Shown here piece by piece: positions 12,196 through 23,949 of a stretch of 64,000 bases of DNA. The notes below the pieces were generated by a model, which was not told the DNA's origin, did not search any database, and saw only the letters and a program-made list of their open reading frames with translations. The position numbers and the translations under genes were made by a program. Position 1 is the first letter of the stretch, and every line of letters begins with the position of its first letter. Source of the DNA: Watersipora subatra (Eukaryota; Bryozoa; Gymnolaemata; Cheilostomatida; Watersiporidae); contig NC_088711.1 of the NCBI RefSeq assembly GCF_963576615.1, positions 64,141,248 through 64,205,247 on the forward strand, written 5' to 3'.

Positions 12196-13362
12196 CTATG
12201 TCGAGCTCTCTCTCCTAGGTAACATGGTTACCTGACTGGTGCTCGCTTCAGTTCTAGTGTTCCATGTAGGATGAAAGCTGTCTTCTCTTGATATACATCT
12301 CACATCAGATGGGAACGACTCAATGGGTTTATCGACCTGCACTAGTTTTCGGTTCCTGCGCAGCATGGCTCCATTTTCAGCCTTCAACGCAGCTTCTCTG
12401 TCAAAGGACGCCATCACAACAGCTCTCAACAGTTTGGCTGAGGGGTCGTTGAGACCCACCCGAGTTCCGACAGGCACATGGTCTTGTTCAACCACCCTGT
12501 GCCGTTGATTGAAGGTATGAGCCTGCCTACCTCTGTAGTCAGCTTCATAAAGGCGAAACTTCTTTACATCTACTGGACTGTTGATGAAATAGCCCATTGA
12601 ATTCAACCCTCTTCCCATGAGCAGCTGGGCAGGGGTATAGCCATTCTGCAAAGGACTGTCATTATAGCACGTAATAGCAGATTCAATCTCAACATTTTTT
12701 ACCACAAGCTTCTTGAATGTTTGCACTACTCTTTCTGCATGACCATTTTCTTGGGGGTTTCTTGGGGAACTGGTTCGACAAATAGTGTTCCATTTCTTCA
12801 TTAGTTGAGCGAACTTTTCAGAAATGAATTGTAGACCGTTGTCTGTTACAATGATGTGAGGTACCCCTAATGTACATATGACCTTGTTGACAACTCCACA
12901 CATCTCTGCAGCAGTGGCTCGGGGAAACTTTTCAGCGATCATGAACCGGCTATAATATTCACTAATAACCAAATACTCATCGTCTCTCTCATCAACGGTG
13001 CAGAACTCCATTGCAAGCTGCCACCAGGGTCTCTCTAGGAGAGGAGTAGGGATCAATGGCTCAGTGGGTACTTTCCTAAAGCGAATGCATGTGTTGCAGC
13101 ACTTAACTATTTCTCTGATGTCCTGAGACATCCCTGGCCCCCAAATCACACTTTGGGCTCTTCTGAGGCAGTGGCTCTCACCCAGATGCCCACTATGAAT
13201 GTCCTGCAGAACCCTTTCTCGTTCACTCAAGGGAATATACAATCTGTTGTAATAAAACAGCAATCCTCCCACAACAGTCACTTCCTCTTTGAACGGATTG
13301 TACTTTTTCAGACATTGAGGCAGATCACGGTAGTTTGGCCAACCCTCTTGAATATACCTCAT
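12196..13362 (-). pseudogene. Gypsy integrase
   Basis: A 388-codon open frame. It begins in the zinc-binding domain (H-S-G-H ... C-C-N-T-C), then the RNase-H-fold core and a C-terminal tail. The second catalytic Asp is in V-T-D-N-G and the Glu in N-G-H-A-E-R. The first, normally Asp after W-x-x-x-x-x-D, reads A-M-E-F-C, a Glu in its place. The tail carries L-R-R-N-R-K-L-V. This is the longest intact frame of the element, but with the altered triad and broken upstream genes it is unlikely to be active. Confidence 0.85.
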
Positions 13363-13410
13363 TAATTGATTAGCTGTGGGGTCTGTTGAAAGGGAAATTT
13401 TGAGTAGCTC

Positions 13411-13782
13411 TCATTTGGCTCGAGATATCGGGAGCTCTTCCATCATTTTCTGAATGAGTAAAGGCTCCAGTTCTGACACTTTTTCTGTTCCTGCTTGGGC
13501 TCTGCTCAAAGCATCGGCAACTATCAACTTCTCTCCAGGGATGTATGTGACATCATACGAAAACCGCATCATGCGCAAGCGATATCTCTGAACACGAATG
13601 GGGAGTTTAAACAGTTTTTTCTCCGCCATAATCGATACCAGAGGTTTGTAGTCAGTTTCAATTTTGAAGTCGCGGCCAGCTAAATAGTAGTAGAACTTTT
13701 CTGCTGCCCAACACATGGCCAGAGCCTTCTTTTCTATTTGAGCATACTGATTTTCTGTGTCCGTAAGGGCCCGCGACGCCAA
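13411..13782 (-). pseudogene. Gypsy RNase H domain
   Basis: The frame contains S-R-A-L-T-D-T-E-N-Q-Y, E-K-K-A-L-A and F-K-I-E-T-D-Y-K-P-L, ending with the V-A-D-A-L-S-R motif that marks the RNase H / connection region of gypsy Pol. It is separated from the reverse transcriptase by a frameshift near 13.8 kb and from integrase by a stop near 13.41 kb. Confidence 0.85.
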
Positions 13783-13801
13783 TGTTATAGGCTTAAAGCC
13801 A

Positions 13802-14640
13802 TCAGCAGTTTTTTTGGAAAATTGCTGCTCCTAAACTATAGGAGGAAGCATCGGTGGAAAGCCACATCTCGGCTTCCATATCAAATGGGACTAGCACCGA
13901 AAAAGAAGAGATCTTTTGCTTCAGCACCTCGAACTCTTTGGTCATTTCAGCTGTCCAATACCAATCGTTATCTTTCAGCTTGAGGAGAGATCTCATCTTG
14001 ATGGTGTCATCTGCTAGGGTAGACATAAACTTACCAAGATAATTGACCATCCCAAGGAATCTCTTTAAGCCTTTTCTGTTTTTTGGATCGGGAAATCTTG
14101 TATGGCTGATACTTTTTCTGGATCTGCGTGTATCCCTGATTTGTCTATTACATGACCCAAAAAGGCGACACAAGTCCGAGAGAACTCACACTGTTCTTCA
14201 TTTAGAGTAATGCCTGCAGACACCAGACGTGATAAGACTTCTTTCACTTTACTGATGTGTTCATCTTCAGTCTCTGTATAGATTAAGATGTCATCCATTT
14301 GACACAACACACCTTCAATGCCCTCCAGAGCCTTCTGCATCTCCCTTTGAAATATTTTGGGAGCCGATGAAATGTCAAATGGTAAACGCTTGCAGAAAAA
14401 CCTACCAAACGGTGTGGTAAAAGTAGTCAGTTTTTGCGAACTTTCATCCAACCAAAGCTGCCAGTACCCGCTGTTTGCATTTAATTTTGAGAATACTTGT
14501 GACTTACCCAGACTGGCTATTGTCTCATCAGTAGATAGAAGTGGGTGGTAAGCCCTTTTTACTGCTTTATTTAGGCGGGTAAAATCTATGCATACTCTGA
14601 TCTTCCCATCTTTCTTGGGCACCATTATACAAGGAGCGCA
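13802..14640 (-). pseudogene. Gypsy reverse transcriptase
   Basis: Two overlapping frames (14065-14625, 13802-14173) joined by a frameshift near 14.1 kb. Visible motifs: M-V-P-K-K-D-G-K-I-R-V-C-I-D-F, T-P-F-G-R-F, the catalytic Q-M-D-D-I-L-I-Y, A-F-L-G-H-V-I and, after the shift, the R-F-L-G-M-V-N-Y thumb motif. This order is diagnostic of Ty3/gypsy. The frame runs straight towards the RNase H piece. Confidence 0.9.
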
Positions 14641-14913
14641 CCAGTCTGTGGGCTCCTCTATCCTCTGGATAACTTCAATCTTCTCAATCCGGTGAAGCGC
14701 TTCCTGTAAAGGCCGACGCCGAGCTGCAGCTATTCATCTGGGAGTAGATTGAGCAAAAGGAGTTCTTTCATCTTTCAGCTGAATATGAGCTCTAGATCTC
14801 ATGGTACCCAAGCCTGAGAACAATGACGGAAACATCTCTCTCCAACTTGTTGAAGAGCCTTCTGCGATTTCAGACACTTTGAGAATGCTCAGCTGTTTGA
14901 TGGCTGGCTTGCC

Positions 14914-15147
14914 TTACAGGGGACTAGCAAGCCCTTCAACAACGTAAACCCTTTCTTTGTGGCGTGTTCCTTCATGAGATAGTTCTATGATAGCCACTCC
15001 AGGTACTGTAAGCTTAGTGTTTCTAGCGCCGAACAATTCTCGAGTAGTAGGTGCCCATTTCAAACCAAGAGCATCGCAGACACTAATTGGTATAGCAGAA
15101 ACTGCAGCACCCGAGTCTACTTTAAATCTCACATTTCTTGAGTTCAC
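14914..15147 (-). pseudogene. Gypsy aspartic protease
   Basis: A 77-codon frame with V-R-F-K-V-D-S-G-A-A-V-S-A-I-P near its start, the D-S-G-A active-site loop of retropepsins. It lies between Gag and reverse transcriptase, as expected. A second retropepsin signature (hydrophobic-G-R/K) is not obvious in the short open part. Confidence 0.8.
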
Positions 15148-15267
15148 CTGTAACTCTATGTACCAGGCATTTTCTGTTTCTGAGATGGTGTCAATGGTGT
15201 CAATGTGGTTTATGCGTCTTAGTCAATGGTAACTTTCTAGAAACAAACTATCTACTCCATCGTCATT

Positions 15268-16064
15268 CTACTCCAGTGCAGATACTTGCTGGGCTCCTTT
15301 GCACATTTTTGCCCAGAGACTTTTTCTCTTACATTTGTAGCAGCTTGACCTTTCTGCCGGGCAAAGACCACCAAAATGCTTCCACTTTCCACATTTTGAG
15401 CATGGCTTGTCCTTTGCGTTACTGCTCTTATTTTCCTCAGTGTCAGTCATTTTTTTAGACGATTTGGGTTTATATTGCTGTACCGAGTCTACATTCCCAG
15501 CATACTCATCTTTAACAAGTCCCAGAGCACCAGATGTAGACGCCATTGCATCTACATGATTCTGATTTGATACATATTGCTTTGCCTTTTGAATGAATAA
15601 CCTGAGTGTGAGATCAGGCACGTCAATCAGGTACTTGCGAAGCTTGATGTCACACACTCCCACCACTATTCTATCCCTTACCAAGTCATCTCGCATATCA
15701 CCGTAGTCGCAATTTTCACTCTGTGCTTGGAGTTTAACTATAAACTGGTGCAGAGATTGGCCAGGTTGCTGATTCATCTTATTAAACACTGAGCGCTCAA
15801 AAATCACATTTTTAACAAGCTCAAAATACGCATCAAAAACTTGATACAGTTGGCCAGGGTTTTCTTTTTGTTGTCGTCAGATGGCATGAAGGTGAACTGG
15901 CTGTATACTGATACCGAGTCACTACCCATGGCCATAAGCATGTGACCGATCTGTTCGTCTACAGTGAGATCTCTTAGTTTCTTCACAATCACATACATGT
16001 ATATATTAAACTGCTCTTTATAAACTTTCCCAGCGGTAGCCAGGTTGTCCGAGAAAAAATCCAA
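15268..16064 (-). pseudogene. Gypsy Gag
   Basis: Two frames (15804-16064, 15268-15807) meet at a frameshift near 15.81 kb. The second has Q-P-G-Q-S-L-H-Q-F (a common gypsy capsid motif), then a zinc knuckle C-S-K-C-G-K-W-K-H-F-G-G-L-C (CX2CX4HX4C). A second knuckle, C-Y-K-C-K-R-K-S-L-W-A-K-M-C, lacks its histidine. Nucleocapsid function is therefore damaged even apart from the frameshift. Confidence 0.85.
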
Positions 16065-16428
16065 GTGCTTTACGAACTTTTCAGGCTTGGTTTACCACTA
16101 GCAGACATATTCTATACTGTTTTACTGGCAGCACACCACAATCAAAAAGATACGATGGATCTTGATTAACAGGGAAAAAATTAGGTAACACCAAAATATA
16201 TGAAAGTGACAGTATAATTTACTATATTGTCTTTAAGAGTCAGGGTAGCAAAATCTGGGAAATTTTGCTCCACACAAAGTACGCCTACTCCTGCAATATC
16301 TCAGCAAATATCCGATCATTATGCCTCAACGCAACAGCTTCCAGAGAATCTGTGCCTTGTCACGAGCTCGCCGTTGTAAAATACCGTTACACAAAAAGCA
16401 ACGTTTTACACGATTACGCCTTTAGGTC

Positions 16429-16446
16429 CGATATATTCTGACACCA
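16429..16446 (-). promoter_or_regulatory. Primer-binding site next to 5' LTR
   Basis: In element sense, the bases after the 5' LTR read TGGTGTCAGAATATATCG. TGG is the complement of the tRNA CCA end. The first 11 bases are complementary to a tRNA ending TTCTGACACCA, which fits a tRNA-Leu type end. The tRNA identity is an inference. Confidence 0.65.
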
Positions 16447-16667
16447 TATGCAGCTATATGATCTTACTTGATTATCCGTACGTCAGTTGCTTCTCCTCCA
16501 TGAGCCTCGCCCAGAATAATCCCGCTCTCGATATGGCCTCCGGTCTTCCCTTTTCTCCAGCCGATCTCCTTCCACAGGAAATCTCCCTTTCCTTCTTTTC
16601 TCCTTGATCTCCTTCGCCCGTGATGTCATAAATACAGATCGTAATTCTTGTTCAGTATTATCTTACA
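16447..16667 (-). repeat. 5' LTR of minus-strand gypsy element
   Basis: A 221-bp match to 11538-11752. It starts TATGCAGCTATATGATC and ends ATCTTACA on the + strand, and is followed by the TAAAC duplication at 16668-16672. Confidence 0.85.
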
Positions 16668-16800
16668 TAAACCAGTTAACAAAACACCACTTCATTACAA
16701 AATCAGCATCGTTTGAACATCCTTGCTAAATTAGGTTAAAAAATGTTTTAAACAGCTTGGCTAAAAGTTATAGTGAATGCGAAGACCGAAACTAATAAGC

Positions 16801-17590
16801 AGGCTCGTATTCCCTGGGGCGGCTGGCCAGCTGAGCCGCTCCAGGGAACTCAGAGGAACTTTTTAGGAACTTTCCGCGGCTAAGTACAGCCAAATTCGGA
16901 TAACTCGCCCTCGGATAAAATGTAACATGTCATCCCAAACACAAGGTTAACTCGAACGGATTTGTTTGGTCCGTTCTCACGCAATGATAAATTGCTTCAG
17001 ATAACTCGACCTCAACATCATTTATTCGAAAAGTTATTTGTCCGACGGTTATGGAGATGGTTTTTATCGCTGTAGAATATCATTTTATTCCAAGCCATAG
17101 AGACAAACATCAACTTTTAATAGTTCTTAGGCATCATTATTATCATCATCATTCTTGTTAACGACTTTTATAAAGGCTTGCAAAATATCAAGTTTTACCA
17201 AACATTCGCTTGGCCATGCCCCATCGAAAGCGTGGAAACTTCCGTATGAACTGAAAATAAATCGGCAAAATTGATCTTTGTTAAAATGCTCAAAAGAAAA
17301 AGAAGTCTTTTTCTGAGTGTTTTAACTGCGGTCAAGTTTTGCCTATTTTAATTTAAAAACGTCTCGCCAGTCACATCACCTAAAACAAAACAAATCTCAA
17401 AAAATAAAACATTGTTGATACGCTCCAGTTAAACTTTTTAAAACTTCACACGAGAGGCCCGGCTGAGGCCCTACATAAGAGAAATCTGTTGGGAGCTTAC
17501 ACCGACCCCTCCACACCCCCAGGTGTTCATACTAGCCGCCTAACATTAGCCGCCCCAACTTGCAACCAGTGAATAGAGAGAGGCCTGCTG
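16801..17590 (+). repeat. Left arm of ~780-bp inverted repeat
   Basis: Begins AGGCTCGTATTCCCTGGGGC and contains CTTCAGATAACTCGACCTCA. It is the reverse complement, with substitutions and small indels, of 19101-19876. The arm ends near GAGAGGCCTGC. No transposase is encoded in it. Confidence 0.85.
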
Positions 17591-17616
17591 ATAAGTGATA
17601 AAGTTTTAGTGGTCAA

Positions 17617-17760
17617 ATGTGTGTGTGTGCGCGTGCGTGCTTGTGTGTGGTGTGTATGTGAGATTTGTGTGTGTTTGGTTTGTGTGTAGGTGTGTGGTGT
17701 GTGTGTGTGGTGGGTGTGTGTGTGTGGTGTGTTTGTGTGGTGCGTGTGTGTGGTGGCAGT
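17617..17760 (+). repeat. GT-rich microsatellite
   Basis: GTGTGTG-type sequence with GGT interruptions. The open frames over it on both strands are low-complexity artefacts. Confidence 0.85.
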
Positions 17761-19100
17761 GTTTGAAGTGTAAGGGTTGTTATGGGGGTATTCTATGGTG
17801 ACAAGTAGGCGAGACGACTCTCGGGCCAGCGGCCCGCCCAAGCCGCGTAGCAGCACGAGGAGAGTCCGAGAGGGGCGCCGGTGCGTCCTCTCGGTAGAGG
17901 GAAATGCGGGGAACTCCCTGCGAAAAATGTTTTTAAGATAGTCTGTCTTATACCTAATTTCTACAGCTTTTCAGTGAGAGAACTAATATTTTGCAATAGT
18001 ATAATTTGTATTATTTTATTACACAGTAAATTCATCTTGAGTGCTTAACTTTACAGATATATTCATTAAAATGAAAATGAAATGAGTTTGGAAGAAACAA
18101 TCAGTGCAACAAAAAATAATAAGGGAACTTTCAAGTTTTCCCAAGAAAATCAACTACTAAGGAAAAATGAGAATGGTTTAATTTTTAAGCAAGCACATAC
18201 AGCCTCATCTTTTAACATAGACACAAAAGGGAACCTAGCAAACCGAGATCACCTTAAATCGCAATAATATCACCCATGAAAGGTGTGCCCCAAATAGCTA
18301 TGAAACCCCTTATATAGGTCTAAAATTTAAATTTAATGGTCTCAGACTTTCATCATTCCTAATCAACTAAGATAAAGCTTAGGCTTGATGTAGTATTAGC
18401 ATAGTTTAGGTAATGAGTCGGTCAGTTATACATAATACATAAATTTACAAGCATTGCTTTGCATGATATTAAATATTTGGAACTGTGTGATACACATACA
18501 CTCCTCATCAGAAGTTCTGGAAAAAGCTTTGTGATTACCCAATTGAGGTTTTATAATAGCCTGTGCACCTGATGTGAAAATGCTACCCCTTCCAATTGAA
18601 AACTATTTGGGGTACACCTTTAAATAAATTGAGAGATTTAAGTTGGCATCACGATGAAGGTAAATGATCCTATCATTTCTTTGCTATAATTCCATCATTT
18701 CTAGTGTCAGGGCTGTAATTAGCTATCAATTCTAATTCAGGTCATGATAAGTAAGAGATTTATAAGTTTCTAGTGCAAAAGGTATGATCCAATCATTTCT
18801 AATGTTGGTAAGGTGAATAAATCATCGCATACTCTCACTCACCTTTAAAGTACCTATCAATTGGTCCATGAAGTTTCATTATTAATCAAATAAAAATAAT
18901 AATGCAGAATAAATTTGCTTTAGAACTTAAACTACCCAAGGACACTTATATTTTGCTAGTATTTAGTTTCGTGAGTAGCACACAGAGTAAAATTTCACTG
19001 CAACTTAATTTTGCAGCTCTGATGAGTGCGAAAATATAGTGATGTGAAAATAAATGCAGTGGAACAAACATAATTAGATTCCTCAGGCTCAGTTCGCCGC

Positions 19101-19876
19101 AGGCCTGTATTTACTGGTTGCAAGTTGGGGAGGCTAATGTTAGGCGACTAGTTATGAACACCTGGGGGTGTTGAGGGGGTGGTGTAAGACCCCAACAGGT
19201 TTTTCTTATGTAGGGCCTCAGCGGGGCCTCTCGTGTGAAGTTTTAAAAAGTTTTATCGGAAAGTATCAACATTTTTCTATTTTTTGAGATTTGTTTTGTT
19301 TTAGGTGATGTGACTGACGAGACGTTTTTAAATTAAAATAGGCAAAACTTGACTGCAGTTAAAACGCTCAGAAAAAAGACCTCTTATTCTTTTGAGCGTT
19401 TTAACAAAGATCCATTTTGCCGATTTTATTTTAAGTTCATACGGAAGTTTCTACGCTTTCGATGGGACATGGCCAAGCGGATATTTGGTAAAACTTGATA
19501 TTTTGCAAATCTTTATAAAAGTCATTAACAAGAATATTTTGCCACTGATGATGATAATAATGACGCCTAAGAACTACTAAAAGTTGATGTTTGTCTCTAT
19601 GGCTTTGAATAAAGTGATATTCTACAGCGATAAAACCGTCTCCATAGCCGTTGGGCAAATAACCTTTCGAATAAATGATGTTGAGGTCGAGTTATCTGAA
19701 GCAATTTATCATGGGAATGGGCCAAACAAATCCGTTTGAGTTAACCTTTTGTTTGAGATGAAATGTTACATTTTATCTGAGGGCGAGTTATCCGAGTTTG
19801 ACTGTACTTAGCCGCGGAAAGTTGCTAAAAAGTAGGGACGGCTCAGCCGGCCAGCTGCCCCAGGGAATACGGGCCT
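19101..19876 (-). repeat. Right arm of ~780-bp inverted repeat
   Basis: Reverse complement of the left arm. It starts at AGGCCTGTATTTACTGG and ends CAGGGAATACGGGCCT. The arms are closely similar but not identical, so the insertion is not very recent. Confidence 0.85.
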
Positions 19877-20582
19877 AGTTCACCGATAAGAAAAAAATTT
19901 CAATTTGGGACTAGTTTGTAATTGTGAACCGCAGGTATAATGGTGTGGGCGAGGTCGATAATGCAATTTGATCGTTTGCTGCCATTGATTTCTTGGACTA
20001 TCAATGAACAAAGCTATTTAATTTCGCATTTTCGCTCGTTCGTTATGATAGTTTAGTTTCGCATATGAAATTTTCGTGAGAGGATGACTCCCCAAAAATG
20101 CGAAAGGTAGATGAGGCGAATACATAAGTGTCCTATGGTAGAAAAGTTTTCTGAGACAGTTTACTTTGATTAGCAAAAGACCAAAAAAATGCACATGGAA
20201 TAATCTTAAGCTATTTGGTAGTGCCTTTGGACAGGTCACAAGGACGCCCGTTGATTGTGTTGCTTGAAGAAAAGTTGAAGGAATTCATGCTTTTCACAAA
20301 GTAGCATAGTTGATCCGTTGACGCGAAGAACTTGCTCAATGATTAGTAGCGCGGACATAGTGTCACCCCTTCCGATAGTGCTTACTGTTTTCAGTTTAAG
20401 AGACACTCGAATTAACAGATTGAGAAAAAAGTTATGTGAATATTTGTTGACTTAGTAGCGATTTTATCGCATTTTAATAGTATATGATCAACTAATGTTA
20501 GGGAACGCTTTCCAGAGAGTATCCCCATAATTTCTTCTTAGGGATACGCCGTATCCCTGCGTATCCCCCTATTTTGAACACT

Positions 20583-20832
20583 GTGTGGTGAGTGTGGTGG
20601 GTGTGGTGGGTGTGGTGGGTGTGGTGGGTGTGGTGGGTGTGGTGGTTGTGGTGGGTGTGGTGGGTGTGGTGGTTGTGGTGGGTGTGGTGGGTGTGGTGGG
20701 TGTGGTGGGTGTGGTGGGTGTGGTGGGTGTGGTGGGTGTGGTGGGTGTGGTGCGTGTGGTGGGTGTGGTGGGTGTGATGCGTGTGGTGGGTGTGGTGGGT
20801 GTGGTGGTTGTGGTGGGTGTGGTGAGTGTGTG
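20583..20832 (+). repeat. GGTGGGTGT 9-bp satellite
   Basis: About 28 head-to-tail copies of a 9-bp unit TGGTGGGTG, with variants TGGTTGTGG and TGGTGCGTG. All + frames stay open, giving false valine/glycine or tryptophan-rich frames. G-rich on the + strand. Confidence 0.95.
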
Positions 20833-21004
20833 TTTTATTTTATCAATTAGTAGAAATATAACAAACAGTTAAACAAAATAGAATTAAAAAAATAAATGAA
20901 AGCCTTAGTTCCTACTAGTTAAGGCATGATGAGGCCCACAGACCCGAGTACTGCAGCTAGTCGAGGAGCTGCAGCATTATTTTGATAGCCTCAGTGCAGT
21001 AATA

Positions 21005-21190
21005 TGGACGTGATTACAATTGATCGACGCTCGTAACTCCTCTTCTATTGCACATAAAAAGCTAGTTTTGGCTGCAAACTGTAGCAAACATATTAATGAT
21101 GCAAATGAGCTTTTATGCAACATTGGAAAATATTGACATAAAATAAAAATATATGTCTTCAGATTTAGAATGAATGAAAAATTGAAATAT
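21005..21190 (-). repeat. Dispersed repeat, inverted partner of 24.03-24.18 kb
   Basis: On the minus strand this reads ATGTTGCATAAAAGCTC ... CAGCCAAAACTAGC, clearly related (with substitutions) to + strand 24,030-24,180. The two copies face each other around the Harbinger and gypsy relics. Confidence 0.65.
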
Positions 21191-21679
21191 CTAACAAATT
21201 GCAAAGCACAGGCTATAATGTCATTGCAGGTCAATTGCAAGCAATAGATATCAACTGGTAAATATATTTCTCGGCTTTTTGATGCGTATTTACTAAGAGA
21301 TATTTGAAAAGTTGGAGGTAAGTTAGTAGATTTATTGCATACAAAAGGTTTAATATCGCTCCATCGGAAAAAAGAGAGCAAATGTAGGCAACATTCGCTT
21401 CACTCGTGATAGGGCTAAATATATTGTTCGCAAATTTTGACAAGCCATTTGAAAAATACACCACCAGCCTCTATTTGAACGCTGCTTCCATTAGACCACC
21501 ACTATAGAGAAAGGGCTGAAAAGTAGAGCGCCATTGTGTTCAATTATTAATGGTTTTACAATAATTATGATAATTTAGATAGATTTTAGTTTTCTACAGG
21601 CGCTTGACATGGCAAAATTGATGTGAAAAATAACAGAAAGTTAGTCATTGAAGGTTTTTATTTGATTAACTTGTTAATT

Positions 21680-22442
21680 TTGATTAGGCCCACATATGCC
21701 TACCAATAATCAGCACGCATACAGTCATCAGTACAATGCTTCCAGCGCCTTTGTTGTTGTGGTAGCAACTTCCAGCATGCCATGGCGTGTTCATCACAAT
21801 GCTTTTGCTTATCATCAGGCGCTTCAAGAGCATTAGGGAAGTTCTATTTGTGAACAATTTTATCACAGAATGCTTTCCATTTTTTCTCAATTGCAAGAGT
21901 CATGAGATACTCATCTTTCAAAGCATAGTGAATCACTTCGCCATCTCAGGAATGTGGTCAATTAACTGGGAAACTGATATTCTAAAATGTAATACAACTC
22001 TGCGTAACTACAAGCTGCGTCAGATATCAAAGAGTCACTGCTAGTCATTGCCGCAGGTAGATTCCTGTATCACATTGGATAGTCAGAAGAGTAACCTTAT
22101 AAAGTAAACTTCAAAACATCAAACTAATGTTCACTCATCCTAAAGTAGTTTGCAAAGGTTCTTCTCGTTCTGACACTAGAATTGATGGAAATTGTGAATT
22201 AGGAACAATGCTATTCCGATCTCCGCAATCTTAAACACTTCAGGCACTTTAGGCTGATTCCTTCTTTTGATTACTAATGGCATCCTTGCTATAATAATTG
22301 AAGCAGATGCTGTTAGCAAAAGATCATCGTCCCTATAGTTATCCATTAATAGTGATGAGCTGGGCAGTGCAAAATAGTTAGTAAACTTGTTACGATGTCC
22401 ACAAGAAGTTTCATAGAAAACGGTCAACAACATGCGAAGCAT
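21680..22442 (-). pseudogene. PIF/Harbinger-like transposase relic
   Basis: Minus-strand pieces in family order. First comes an N-terminal segment with D-D-D-L-L-L-T-A-S-A-S-I-I-I (compare the usual acidic start followed by a small-residue helix). Then a broken helix-turn-helix region. Last is a DDE-region segment with N-F-P-N-A-L-E-A-P-D and, in another frame, Y-H-N-N-K-G-A-G-S-I-V-L-M. The last two match the W-N-F-P-N-x-x-G-A-x-D-G and Y-K-G-x-x-S-I-x-L motifs of Harbinger nucleases. There are many stops and shifts, and no ends were defined. Confidence 0.6.
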
Positions 22443-22699
22443 GACTCACTAACAATTTATTACTACATATATGACTAAATATATATCTTATATCTAAAAC
22501 TATAAGCTATTTGACCCTACAAATAAAGCATAGCAAAATCACCTATTCTCAGTGTGAACGGAAAAATCAGGCCGATAGCTTTTATAAAGTTGTTCAGAAA
22601 TCAGCCACACAAAAAATCGGTTTGCCAATTAGCTGGTGTGAACACAGCTTAAGGTTTGCTCTAATTGTGGCAGCTAACGGTTTGTGAGTAATTGGAAAA

Positions 22700-23460
22700 G
22701 TGAATCGAGACTTGATGAAGAATGCTGATTTGACATGGATAATTATGTTGATTGAAGCATTGAGGGCTCGTGAGATAGCAAACAATTCAGACTGGTTTTT
22801 GAGGACAGAGAGTAGTGGAGATGACGTGAGAAGTGAGATCAAGAAGAAGATTATGAAGGTGTCAAAAGACGACAGTCGTGCACAGTACCCTGGAAATAGT
22901 TATAGAAGGTCTGATGATTCAGGGGGTAGATGTTCTTCTAAAGGTAGTCCTACTGACAGACAGTAGGACTGATACGATGCTGATAGTCGTGATGATCGAG
23001 ATGTTAGTACGTATGAGGTAAGGAGTTAAGAGTATGGTAAGGACAGGGAGAGTAGGAAGTATATAGACAGTAGCAAGGAGGTCAAGATAGTCTTAGTGTT
23101 TTTAAATATGGAACAGGTAGTAAAAAATGTAGCAGAGATAGAGTTTGTAACAATCGCAAGGTATGAGATGAAGATTTGTCCGACCATTAAATGTTTCACT
23201 TGCTGGCTACAAGGTCATTTATTCTGAGCTTATTGAGATTGGAGTAGACAAGTGGCTTACAGCACAAGTCAAGGTAAAAGCAGTAGGCAAGGAGGTAGCT
23301 GTAACAGCAGTTACAAGAGTTATGACAGTTGAAATCTCAGTGGGGAGAGGTACACGGGCAGAGACGGCCTTTGTGATGCAAGGTATAGGTGGAGTAGATT
23401 CAGAGAATGCAAGATGGACAGACATAGAAGTTAAGGAAGCTCTAATGTTGAAAGAAACTG
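22700..23460 (+). pseudogene. Decayed gypsy Gag-like fragment
   Basis: A + frame at 22700-22966 (M-N-R-D-L-M-K-N-A-D-L-T) is rich in S, D, R and K. It is followed by frame-broken charged sequence and, near 23,180, a partial knuckle C-F-T-C-W-L-Q-G-H. It directly precedes a protease motif on the same strand, which is why I call it Gag. The evidence for the N-terminal part is weak on its own. Confidence 0.45.
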
Positions 23461-23617
23461 TATTATAAGTGAGAGGTGAGGTACAGTGACGGTGGAAGGA
23501 CTAAAAATTTATTTTTTGTAAGCCGTAACAATGGTAAAGAAAGTAGCAAGGGCAGAACCGTCAGACTTTCAGACTATAAAATGACTATAGTGAAAACCAA
23601 TGATTAGGCTGGAGAAT

Positions 23618-23850
23618 CATGCAGTATTTGAAAGTCAATGGAGATAACGTTCAGTTTACATTTGATACGGGGCTGAGGTGTTGACTGTAACCAAAGGAAC
23701 AGCCAACAGGTTAGACCCATGGCTAGAGAAGCCATCAACTGCTTTAGCAGGGATAGACAGGTGTCAAGGTGCAAACACACAAGCCAACTTTATAGTGGCA
23801 TCAAGAGGAGCGCAGAGATATCACTAACGTGTGCCCATACACTTCAGTGA
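23618..23850 (+). pseudogene. Gypsy retropepsin fragment
   Basis: Contains Y-L-K-V-N-G-D-N-V-Q-F-T-F-D-T-G and, one frame over, A-E-V-L-T-V-T. This is the strand and D-T-G-A active-site loop of gypsy aspartic proteases, split by a one-base deletion just after D-T-G. It breaks down after A-S-R-G-A-Q-R. It goes with the Gag-like piece upstream; no reverse transcriptase follows. Confidence 0.6.
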
Positions 23851-23949
23851 TTTACCAGCCACCCGCAATGGGAACACGCTTGCAAACAGCCTATAACATT
23901 CTGTACAACCTGTTTCTTCGGCGTTGACAATTAAATATAAGTAAATATG

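Larger units (their letters stand above)
11538..16667 (-). mobile_element. Ty3/gypsy LTR retrotransposon, complete but decayed
   Basis: A 5.1-kb element on the minus strand, bounded by two diverged LTRs and a TAAAC target duplication. Order from the right: 5' LTR, primer-binding site, Gag, protease, reverse transcriptase, RNase H, integrase, polypurine tract, 3' LTR. This is the canonical Ty3/gypsy order, with no env-like frame. Frames are interrupted by stops and shifts, one Gag zinc knuckle has lost its histidine, and the first integrase catalytic Asp appears replaced. The LTR divergence means an old insertion. Confidence 0.9.
16801..19876. mobile_element. 3.1-kb long-inverted-repeat (foldback-like) element
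   Basis: Two ~780-bp arms in inverted orientation enclose a 1.5-kb spacer. The spacer holds a GT-rich microsatellite (17617-17760), an unusually GC-rich patch (about 17,800-17,920) and AT-rich sequence with no recognisable transposase. I could not find a clear target duplication at the ends. It could be one non-autonomous long-TIR transposon, or two opposite insertions of the same repeat. Confidence 0.6.

Noticed and set aside
17780-17930. GC-rich patch as a ribosomal RNA fragment
   Set aside because: I could not match it to any conserved rRNA segment; composition alone is not enough.
20585-20872. Valine/glycine-rich 95-codon frame
   Set aside because: It is a translation of a 9-bp satellite; all + frames are open for the same reason.
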